DNA from: a bacterium | GTDB lineage: Bacteria > Myxococcota_A > UBA9160 > UBA6930 | Assembly: GCA_024226235.1 (NCBI GenBank) | Contig: JAAELW010000228.1 | Span: 1-62,960, forward strand | Length of the DNA: 62,960 bases | Direction: 5' to 3' | Shown here: positions 37,076 through 44,964 of the stretch, piece after piece | Numbering within the stretch: position 1 is the first letter of the stretch | Layout of the letters: each line of letters opens with the position of its first letter | Translations under genes and position numbers: made by a program | Notes under the pieces: model-generated | The model's database searches: none | Seen by the model: only the letters and a program-made list of their open reading frames with translations | What the model was told of the DNA's origin: nothing

Positions 37076-37911
37076 GCCTTCGTCTCCGCCTTGAGCTTGT
37101 CGACGCAGGGCTCGCAGAGCCCGTGCGTGAACTGGGCATCCGAATTCTTCTCGACGAAGAGCTCGAGCTGGTTCCAGTAACCGCGGTCGTCTCGGATGCT
37201 CTTGCATTGGGCACAGATCGGCAGCAGGCCCGACAGCGATTGCACCCGCGAAACGAGATGCATCGCGCGGAACAGTACGAGGACGGCCCCGAGGATTCCG
37301 CCCGTGGTGAGCAGACCGACGAGGAGGCTCGCCTGTTTCTCCTCCTCGCGAAGCCGAGTCAACTCGGCGTGTGCGCTCTCGGAGGCCTGCGCCAACATCT
37401 CGTCGAGGGCCGCCTGGAAGTCCACGCTGGCAGCTTCGGCGGCTGCGGCCTGGGCCTTTGCGTCTTCGAGATTCCCGGCGTTCAGAGCGGAGAACGCCTC
37501 CCGCGCTCGTGCTGCATAGAGGTTGTGCGCGGCATCCAGCTTCGCCACGGGCGGGAGCAGCCCCGCCGCCTCGCCCTCGCCGGGTGCTGCGGAGAGCTGG
37601 CCCCTCACCTGCTGAAGCCCTTCCCAGATGGTTGCCGCTCGCGCTTCGAAACGGCGTTCACCCGCTGACGGCCCGGCTTCGGGACGTGGCTCCCAGAGCG
37701 CTCGTTCCAGGGCCGCGGTCTGCTGGAGGTGACCCGCCGCCACCTGGCCCAACGTCTCGCTCACTTCGAGCTTCAGCGTCACAGCCACCTGGCTGCGCCG
37801 CGCCACCTGATCCAGGGCCCAGATCGAAACCCCGGACGAGGCCGAGCCGAGCACCGTGGCGCCGATCAGCAACACGATGATCCGGTCCTTCAGAGACAGC
37901 GGGCCCAACAT
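37072..37911 (-). CDS. Membrane sensor-like protein with C-terminal CxxC GYWxxxE zinc-ribbon-like motif
   Basis: N-terminal TM, helical periplasmic region, TM, then LLPICAQCKSIRDDRGYWNQLELFVEKNSDAQFTHGLCEPC. Confidence 0.75.
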   Translation of the reverse strand: MLGPLSLKDRIIVLLIGATVLGSASSGVSIWALDQVARRSQVAVTLKLEVSETLGQVAAGHLQQTAALERALWEPRPEAGPSAGERRFEARAATIWEGLQQVRGQLSAAPGEGEAAGLLPPVAKLDAAHNLYAARAREAFSALNAGNLEDAKAQAAAAEAASVDFQAALDEMLAQASESAHAELTRLREEEKQASLLVGLLTTGGILGAVLVLFRAMHLVSRVQSLSGLLPICAQCKSIRDDRGYWNQLELFVEKNSDAQFTHGLCEPCVDKLKAETKA

Positions 37912-37943
37912 GGATCTACAAATAGACGCAATGCGTCAAATGT

Positions 37944-37966
37944 CAACTCGTGATTTTCATGAGTTG
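37944..37966. promoter_or_regulatory. 10-bp-arm inverted repeat upstream of sensor gene
   Basis: CAACTCGTGA-TTT-TCATGAGTTG with one G-U/mismatch position. Confidence 0.6.
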
Positions 37967-38052
37967 TTACAGGGAATTGTGTAGACGCACCCTTCATCTG
38001 GTCGCACAGTGCGTCACAGCTTCCCCGGGGGATCGAGCCCACAAGTGAATTG

Positions 38053-38098
38053 TGAACTCCGGCCCCGCGGGTTCATGAACACCGGCCCCGCGGGTTCA
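38053..38098. repeat. 23-bp tandem direct repeat, 2 copies
   Basis: TGAACTCCGGCCCCGCGGGTTCA then TGAACACCGGCCCCGCGGGTTCA, one mismatch. Confidence 0.9.
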
Positions 38099-38106
38099 GT
38101 TGTGGG

Positions 38107-41100
38107 CTACCAGGTATCGATGCAGGGGCGTTTCTTGCCTGGCCGGGGGGGTGGAGGGGGAGCCGAGCGCAGTGCGCTCATCACCCAGGTGCGGGAGCTG
38201 GCCGGGTCGATGACGTCGTCGATCTCGAAGGTCGATGCGGTGTTGAGGGCCTTCCCGTGCTCGTACATCCGGGCAACCATTTCGTCGTAGAGGACGCGGC
38301 GTTTGGCCGGATCCTGTTCTGCGGCCAACTCTTTGCGGTAGCCGAGCTTCACGGCACCTTCGAGGCCCATGCCTCCGAATTCACCCGTCGGCCAGGCCAC
38401 GGTGAACAGGCCCGCTTTGAAGCTTCCGCCCGCCATGGCCTGGGCGCCCAGGCCGTAGCCCTTGCGCAGCACGATCGTGAAGAAGGGCACGCTCACGCTG
38501 GCGGCGGTCACGAACATGCGGCTGGCGTGACGGACCAGCGCCGTCTTTTCTGCCTCGGGGCCGACCATGATACCGGGTGTATCGCAGAGGAAGAGGATCG
38601 GCAGGTCGAACGCATCGCAGAGCTGCATGAAGCGCGCGGCCTTGTCGGCGCCATCGCTGTCGATGGCTCCTGCCAGGTGGGTCGGGTTGTTCGCAATGAT
38701 GCCGAGTGGGCGACCCTCTACGCGCGCAAGAGCAGTGACCATTCCGGGACCGAAGCCCCGGCGCAGCTCGAGCACTGAACCGGTATCGGCCAGTGTCTCG
38801 AGCACTTCGCGAACGTCGTAGATGCGTAGCCGGTTCTCCGGAATCGCACTGCGCAGCAGACGCTGATCGGCGCACTCCCAGTCTGCCAGTGAGCCCTGGA
38901 AGTAGGAGAGATATTGCTTGGCAACCCGCACGGCCTCGGCTTCGTCGGCGACGGGAATGTCGACGACACCGCTCGGCACCTGGTCGGACATCGGACCGAC
39001 TTCCTCGGGTCGGAACACTCCGAGTCCGCCACCCTCGATCATCGCGGGGCCACCCATCCCGATGTTCGAGCCCTCGGTCGCGATCACGACATCACAGCAG
39101 CCGAGCAGCGCTGCGTTGCCGGCAAAGCAACGACCCGAGGTGATGCCCACCAGCGGCACCAGGCCCGACAGCCGTGCAAAGAAGTAGAAGGCCATGCAAT
39201 CGAGGCCGGCCACCCCCACGCCGTCCGTATCCCCTGGGCGACCGCCGCCGCCCTCGGTCAGGATGACCAGGGGAATCCGCATGTCCTCGGCCAACTCGAA
39301 CATGCGGTCCTTCTTGCGGTGGTTCTGCAAACCCTGGGTCCCGGCAAGCACTGTGTAGTCGTAGGAGAGGGCCACGCAGCGCGAGGCCATTTCTCCGAAT
39401 TCGTCACCATTCACGCTGCCGATGCCCGCCACCATGCCGTCGGCGGGAGTGCGCCGGATCAGATCGTCGAGGCTTCGCCGCCGGCGTTGCGCCGCGATGA
39501 CGACCGCACCGTACTCGACGAAGGAGCCTGGATCGCACAGATCTTCCAGGTTCTCTCGGGCCGTTCGCTGCCCGGTCTTGCGCCGGCGAGCGACGGCCTC
39601 GGGCCGCGCCCCGTCGAAACCCAGCTCATGACGCTGTTGGGTCTCGGCCAGATCCGGCCGGACATGGTCGAGATCGATGGCCTCCGGCTGATCGACCACC
39701 CGATGATCGACATCGGCTTCTTCGAGAAAGAGCAGAGGGTGCCCCTCCAACACCGTGTCTCCCGGAGCCACGGCCAGCGCCCGCACGAACCCGCTGCGAT
39801 CGGACGCGATGACGTGCTCCATCTTCATCGCCTCCATCACCAGCAGCGGTTGCTCCCGGGCGATGGTGTCTCCGACAGCGACATCCACACTCACGATGGT
39901 GCCTTGAAGGGGCGCGGGAACAGGCTCGGAACCAAGCGGCCCGGCCGCGGATGGTTTGTGAACGGCAGGCTCGTCGCTCACTTGCTGCACAGACACGGGC
40001 ACCCCCTTGCCGTGCTCCAGCACAGCCAGGGGATCGTTGCGGTCGAGGCGAGCGCCGGCGAACCCGGCTTCCCCGACCTGCTGCAGGGAATCGGTCGCCG
40101 GGATCGCCGCCAGCAGCTCCGAAAGGTGCGCCTCGACGAAGCGGGTCGTCACCCGGTTCGCAGCGACCTCCGGATGCGACAGCAGGCTTCGAAGCAAAGG
40201 CAAATTGGTCCGTGTGCCCTCGATCCGGAACTCGCCCAGTGCGCGGAGAGCCCTCGCGACCACAGCCCCGAATTCGCCCGAAGGCGAATGGGCGACGAGC
40301 TTCGCCAGCAGGGAATCGAAACGCGGGTTCGTCGCGTAGCCGGTGTAGCCGTAGCCATCCACCCGGATGCCGGGGCCTGCGGGGGGCTCGTAGGCCGTCA
40401 ACACACCGCCCGATGGCCGCAGTGTGCCATCCTCGGCCAGGGTTTCCAGATTGACCCGCGCTTGAAGTGCGAAACCGCGGGGCGCCGGTACATCCTGCTG
40501 ACGAAGCCCCAGGTCTTCGAGCGTTGCGCCGCCGGCGATCCGAAGCTGCACCGCCACGAGATCGACACCCATCACCTCTTCGGTCACGGTGTGCTCCACC
40601 TGCAACCGTGGGTTGGCTTCGATGAAGGCCCAGCCGCCATCCGCCTCGGCATCGAGCAGGAACTCGAACGTGCCGAGGCTGCGGTAGCCGACTTCCCGGG
40701 CCATACGGACGGCAGCTTCGGCGAGCTGTGTGCGCAACCCATTCGACAGGGTCGGACTCGGTGCGATCTCGATCAGCTTCTGGTGCCGGCGCTGCAGGCT
40801 GCACTCGCGCTCGCCGAGCTGCACGATACCGCCCTGACCATCGGCCACGATCTGGATCTCCAGATGGCGAGCAGCGGGCATCAGCCGCTCGACGTAGAGC
40901 GCGTCGTTTCCAAAGGCCGCTCCGGCCTCGGACGCACAACGCGCCCAGACCGCTTCCAGGGCTTCGGCATCCTCCACCACGCGCATTCCGCGGCCGCCAC
41001 CGCCTGCGAGCGCCTTGACCATCACCTGCCCGCCCTCACCTAGCGAAGACAGGAATTCGCGTGCCTCGTCGAGACTGGTCGGCCCGCTGGTTCCGGGCAA

Positions 41101-41481
41101 GACGGGCACTCCAGAGCGCTCGGCCAGCGAACGGGCGGCGGTCTTGTCACCGAGGGCCAGCAGGGTTTCCGACCGCGGGCCGATCCAGACGATGCCCGCC
41201 TCTTCGCAGGCATGCGCCAGCTCCGCGCTCTCGCTCAACAGCCCGTAGCCCGGATGCAGCGCATCGCATCCCGTCTCACGAGCCGCTGCGACGAGCGCTG
41301 GGGCATCCAGGTACGCTGCCGGCCCGGTGCCCGACAGTGCGTGGGTCTCGTCGGCCATGCGCAAGTGAAGGCCGGATGCATCGTCCGGCGAAGCCACCGC
41401 AACCGATCGGATGCCCAGCTCTCCTGCAGCGCGCAGCACGCGCACGGCGACTTCGCCGCGATTCGCAACCAGCAGCTTCAT
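38107..41481 (-). CDS. Single-chain acyl-CoA carboxylase (biotin carboxylase-BCCP-carboxyltransferase)
   Basis: MKLLVANRGEVAVRVLRAA, ATP-grasp KALAGGGGRGMRVV, VMEAMKMEH biotinylation site, CT domain GGGGRPGDTDG and GGSFKAGLFTVAWPTGEFGGMGLEGAVKLGYRKEL. Confidence 0.93.
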   Translation of the reverse strand: MKLLVANRGEVAVRVLRAAGELGIRSVAVASPDDASGLHLRMADETHALSGTGPAAYLDAPALVAAARETGCDALHPGYGLLSESAELAHACEEAGIVWIGPRSETLLALGDKTAARSLAERSGVPVLPGTSGPTSLDEAREFLSSLGEGGQVMVKALAGGGGRGMRVVEDAEALEAVWARCASEAGAAFGNDALYVERLMPAARHLEIQIVADGQGGIVQLGERECSLQRRHQKLIEIAPSPTLSNGLRTQLAEAAVRMAREVGYRSLGTFEFLLDAEADGGWAFIEANPRLQVEHTVTEEVMGVDLVAVQLRIAGGATLEDLGLRQQDVPAPRGFALQARVNLETLAEDGTLRPSGGVLTAYEPPAGPGIRVDGYGYTGYATNPRFDSLLAKLVAHSPSGEFGAVVARALRALGEFRIEGTRTNLPLLRSLLSHPEVAANRVTTRFVEAHLSELLAAIPATDSLQQVGEAGFAGARLDRNDPLAVLEHGKGVPVSVQQVSDEPAVHKPSAAGPLGSEPVPAPLQGTIVSVDVAVGDTIAREQPLLVMEAMKMEHVIASDRSGFVRALAVAPGDTVLEGHPLLFLEEADVDHRVVDQPEAIDLDHVRPDLAETQQRHELGFDGARPEAVARRRKTGQRTARENLEDLCDPGSFVEYGAVVIAAQRRRRSLDDLIRRTPADGMVAGIGSVNGDEFGEMASRCVALSYDYTVLAGTQGLQNHRKKDRMFELAEDMRIPLVILTEGGGGRPGDTDGVGVAGLDCMAFYFFARLSGLVPLVGITSGRCFAGNAALLGCCDVVIATEGSNIGMGGPAMIEGGGLGVFRPEEVGPMSDQVPSGVVDIPVADEAEAVRVAKQYLSYFQGSLADWECADQRLLRSAIPENRLRIYDVREVLETLADTGSVLELRRGFGPGMVTALARVEGRPLGIIANNPTHLAGAIDSDGADKAARFMQLCDAFDLPILFLCDTPGIMVGPEAEKTALVRHASRMFVTAASVSVPFFTIVLRKGYGLGAQAMAGGSFKAGLFTVAWPTGEFGGMGLEGAVKLGYRKELAAEQDPAKRRVLYDEMVARMYEHGKALNTASTFEIDDVIDPASSRTWVMSALRSAPPPPPRPGKKRPCIDTW

Positions 41482-41493
41482 GACGCTAGGTCG

Positions 41494-42363
41494 TTACGTC
41501 CTTGCTTCTCGGCGTTTCTTCATCAGCGCGATGATCGGCGAGGGCTCGGCAGGATGCCATTTCGTCTGCTTGGGCTCCTCGTGCCAGACGAAGGGCAGGT
41601 GCTCGACGGTGCCCGGTTCTTTTGCGGTCTCGAACAGCGCAAGGCCTGCGCGCAGCACGCTCCCTTGGGTCTCGGTATCGCCCACATCACCGAAGGGGCG
41701 CCCGAACGGATGCTCGATGGCCGCGACCCGCGGCATTCCAATGGCGCGCTGGAACGGCCATAGCATGTTCAGCGTGACGGTCGGGATACCCCGCGCTTCG
41801 ATCTCTCGTGCGACCAGTCCCACGGACCGGCAACAATCGGGTCAAACCGGCGTGAGGAGCGCCAGGTCGACTTCCTCACTCCGCATGGCCTCCGCGATCT
41901 CAGGGGCACTCTTCTCCACCAGGTCGCTGGAATCGTTGCCCTGGAAACCCATAATGGAGTAGTGGCTCGGAGCGCTGGCACCCACGACGCCTTCGGCCAC
42001 GAGCTCTCGCAGCCGGTCGACCGGAAGCGCCACGTTCAGGTCCCGCTCCACGTACCCCGTATCGATGTGCAGATGGTTCGCATCGATCTCTGCAGCAGTG
42101 GCGTCCGCTCGCAGCCGACGCCAGCTGGAATCTCCCCGGGTCGGATTCTGGCGCTCGAACTCCATGTCGAAGGGTGTGTCTCCCTTCATCGAGAGGCCGG
42201 ACGTCGAAAGCAGCGCCACTTTCGACTGGGCGAGCGGCTTGGTCACCGGCGTCCATGGAATCGGCGGATGATTCGGCTCGTCTGGGATCCCTCCCGAGAG
42301 GATCCTCTCGAGGAACGAACCGGCGAATCGCCACGGATCGACTTCGCGGAGTGTGTTGTTCAT
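41494..42363 (-). CDS. Glycine/sarcosine/betaine reductase selenoprotein B (GrdB/PrdB)-like selenoprotein with in-frame TGA (Sec) at 41842-41844
   Basis: ORFs 41842-42363 and 41494-41823 share a frame with only TGA between: ...VDLALLTPV-U-PDCCRSVGLVAREIEARGIPTVTLNM...; UxxC motif and GrdB-family context. Confidence 0.82.
41809..41835 (-). promoter_or_regulatory. Candidate bacterial SECIS hairpin downstream of the Sec TGA
   Basis: mRNA sense UGUUGCCGGUCC-GUG-GGACUGGUCGCA; G-containing apical loop beginning 18 nt after UGA. Confidence 0.65.
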
Positions 42364-42391
42364 GACCAGAAGTTACCACGGCTGCGGCCGA

Positions 42392-43195
42392 TCAGTCTTT
42401 GAACTCCGGCTTGCGCCCTTCCTTGCGGGCCCGGGTGGCCTCTTCGAAGTTCTGGGTCGTGAGCCGCACGAAGAGCTGGGTGTGCTTCTCCATCTCGATC
42501 GCTGCGTCCAGGCTTCCGGTCTCGAGACCCGCCCAGATCATCCGCTTCGTGAGCTGCACGCCCTGGGTGCTCCAGCCGTTGATCTGATCGGCGAGGGCCA
42601 GGGCGGCGTCCATCAGCTCTGCGTCGGGGACGGTCTTCGACACCAGGCCGATCTCCGCTGCCTCTTGCGCAGAAACGTCCCGCCCGGAGAGCATGATCTC
42701 GAATGCGCGGCTGCTCCCGATGGCGCGCGGCAACAGGAAGCTCACGCCCAGCTCCGTGGCCGTGAGTCCGTTGTTGATGCCTGCGGCACGAAAGTAGGCC
42801 GACTCCGCCGCGATCCGCACATCCGCCCCCAGCGTGAGGCACATGCCGCCGCCGATCGCCGCCCCGTTGACCGCACAGATCACCGGCTGAGGCATGCGCC
42901 GCAGAGCCGGCACCAGGTCGGACAAGATCGTCATCGAGCGGGTGGCGATCCGTGTGAGCGTCATGCCTTCGATGTCCGGCGGGGGCTCGGTGCCCTGGGT
43001 GTCTGCCCCGGAGCAGAACCCGCGGCCCGTTCCGGTGAGAACCACGCACCAGGTGTCAGAATCCGCCGCCACCTCTTCGATCGCTTCGTGCAGCGGCATC
43101 GCCAGCTCGAAGGCCAGCGAGTTCATCCGCTCGGGCCGATCGAGGACGATCACGCTGGTATGGAGACCCGGTTTTTCGATGCGGACATGACTCAT
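42392..43195 (-). CDS. Enoyl-CoA hydratase/isomerase family protein
   Basis: IVLDRPERMNSLAFEL, GRGFCSGAD, AVNGAAIGGGMCLTLGADVRIA. Confidence 0.92.
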   Translation of the reverse strand: MSHVRIEKPGLHTSVIVLDRPERMNSLAFELAMPLHEAIEEVAADSDTWCVVLTGTGRGFCSGADTQGTEPPPDIEGMTLTRIATRSMTILSDLVPALRRMPQPVICAVNGAAIGGGMCLTLGADVRIAAESAYFRAAGINNGLTATELGVSFLLPRAIGSSRAFEIMLSGRDVSAQEAAEIGLVSKTVPDAELMDAALALADQINGWSTQGVQLTKRMIWAGLETGSLDAAIEMEKHTQLFVRLTTQNFEEATRARKEGRKPEFKD

Positions 43196-43204
43196 CGCCG
43201 CGGC

Positions 43205-43651
43205 CTAGAAGAGGATCGAAAGGGCCGAAGCCACTGCCATCCAGAGCGTGATCACGAAACCGATCGCCCAGGCTGCGGTTCGATGCGGCATCAGTCCCTT
43301 CATGTAGAGGACGAGATGCAGAATGCGCCCGATCGGAAAACCCGCGAAGCAGATCCATAGACCGAGTGTGCTCGGCTGGGTGAGTGCATAGACGAACCCC
43401 ACCAACACGAAGGGCAGACCCGCTTCCAGATCGTTCAGGTGCGCGCGCCGCGCACGCTCGACCTCTTCGTCGGTGGCAGTCTGGGGTTCGAGCTTCTGCA
43501 TCTCGTAGTCTTCGGGCGAGGCGAAGACATTCTTTCGGATTCGAATCGAGCTGACGACCATGCCCGTCACCAGGGTCTTCAGTGCCACCACGATGCACGA
43601 AAGCGCCCAAGCCTTGATGGCGGGGTTCGAGAGAAGCTGTTCCCAGAGCAT
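43205..43651 (-). CDS. MAPEG family membrane protein
   Basis: RARRAHLNDLEAGLPFVLVGFVYAL and FPIGRILHLVLY. Confidence 0.88.
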   Translation of the reverse strand: MLWEQLLSNPAIKAWALSCIVVALKTLVTGMVVSSIRIRKNVFASPEDYEMQKLEPQTATDEEVERARRAHLNDLEAGLPFVLVGFVYALTQPSTLGLWICFAGFPIGRILHLVLYMKGLMPHRTAAWAIGFVITLWMAVASALSILF

Positions 43652-43700
43652 GGACGATCCTCCTGCTGAGGGCGACGCTAGCACGTACGCTTGGCGCGAT

Positions 43701-43768
43701 GAATGTGGGTTCCGCTGGCTGCGGGGCTAGCAGGGAATGTGGGTTCCGCTGGCTGCCGGGCTAGCAGG
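43701..43768. repeat. 34-bp tandem direct repeat, 2 copies
   Basis: GAATGTGGGTTCCGCTGGCTGCSGGGCTAGCAGG twice, one mismatch. Confidence 0.92.
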
Positions 43769-43811
43769 ACCCGACCCGGACGAGGCATGCTCCCACTTGG
43801 AGGAACAAGCC

Positions 43812-44948
43812 ATGTCCGATATCCAACCCTTCCGGATCTCCGCGAGCGACGAACAGCTCGACGATCTGCATCGCCGTCTCCGAAACACCCGCTGGCCGGA
43901 GGCGGAGACACCCGACGATTGGTCCCAGGGCATCCCGCTTGCCTACACCCAGGAGGTCTGCGCGTACTGGGCCGAGAAGTACGACTGGCGTACCCGAGAG
44001 GCAAGCCTGAACCGGTTCGACCAGTTCAAGACCGGGATCGACGGTCTGGGCATCCACTTCATCCACCAGCGCTCACCTCATCAGGATGCACTGCCGCTCG
44101 TGATGACTCACGGCTGGCCCGGGTCGATCGTGGAATTCCAGAAGGTGATCGATCCGCTGACGAACCCGACGGCTCACGGTGGCAACGCCGCTGATGCATT
44201 CCACGTCGTATGCCCGTCCCTGCCTGGCTTCGGCTTCTCGGACAAACCGACCGGGCCCGGCTGGGGAGTTCCAAAGATCGCGGCAGCTTGGGCCGAACTG
44301 ATGCCGAAACTCGGCTATTCGAATTACGTCGCCCAGGGAGGCGACTGGGGCGCGATGGTCACGACCGCGATCGGCATCCAGGACCCGGAGAACTGCCGCG
44401 GCATCCACCTCAACATGCCGATCGTGGCCCCTGACCCGGAGACCATGACCGAGCTCACCGAACTGGAGCAGGCCGCGCTCGCGAGCATGCAGCACTACCA
44501 GGAAAAGGACTCGGGCTACTCGAAGCAGCAGAGCACGCGCCCGCAAACCCTGGCCTACGGGCTGACGGATTCCCCCGCCGGTCAGGCCGCCTGGATCCTC
44601 GAGAAGTTCTGGTCCTGGACGGACTGCGATGGCCATCCGGAGAACGCGCTGACCCGTGACGAAATGCTCGACAACGTGATGCTCTACTGGCTCCCAGCAA
44701 CGGGCGCGTCCTCTGCCCGCCTCTACTGGGAGAGCTTCAACCAGGTCAACATGGAGCCGGTCACGATCCCGGTAGGCTGCTCGATCTTCCCGAAGGAGAT
44801 CTTCCTCTGCTCGCGCCGCTGGGCCGAGAAGCGCTTCACGAACCTCGTCCACTGGAACGAGTTGAAACGCGGCGGCCACTTCGCCGCCTTCGAACAGCCC
44901 ACCACCTTCGTCGAAGAACTCCGGACCTGCTTCCGTCCCCTCCGTTGA
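43812..44948 (+). CDS. Epoxide hydrolase family protein
   Basis: RBS ggagg then ATG; IQPFRISASDEQLDDLHRRLRNTRWPE, MTHGWPGSIVEFQKVIDPL, AQGGDWGAMVTTAIG, GGHFAAFEQPTTFVEELR. Confidence 0.93.
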   Translation: MSDIQPFRISASDEQLDDLHRRLRNTRWPEAETPDDWSQGIPLAYTQEVCAYWAEKYDWRTREASLNRFDQFKTGIDGLGIHFIHQRSPHQDALPLVMTHGWPGSIVEFQKVIDPLTNPTAHGGNAADAFHVVCPSLPGFGFSDKPTGPGWGVPKIAAAWAELMPKLGYSNYVAQGGDWGAMVTTAIGIQDPENCRGIHLNMPIVAPDPETMTELTELEQAALASMQHYQEKDSGYSKQQSTRPQTLAYGLTDSPAGQAAWILEKFWSWTDCDGHPENALTRDEMLDNVMLYWLPATGASSARLYWESFNQVNMEPVTIPVGCSIFPKEIFLCSRRWAEKRFTNLVHWNELKRGGHFAAFEQPTTFVEELRTCFRPLR

Positions 44949-44964
44949 AAAGCGGCCCCGTTTC

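Noticed and set aside
38914-41043. 709-aa plus-strand ORF
   Set aside because: Entirely antisense to the acyl-CoA carboxylase; the opposite frame has clear conserved motifs, so this is a shadow ORF.
41842-41844. Reading the TGA as a true stop, giving two genes (173 aa and 109 aa)
   Set aside because: Family-like sequence runs uninterrupted in the same frame, the second ORF lacks its own RBS and would begin inside the redox motif, and a SECIS-like hairpin follows. A base-call error or pseudogene remains possible and is noted in the finding.
43737-43811. Earlier ATG start of the epoxide hydrolase (MWVPLAAGLAGPDPDEACSHLEEQA)
   Set aside because: The extension is the 34-bp tandem repeat translated; a good Shine-Dalgarno (GGAGG) precedes ATG 43812, where family similarity begins.
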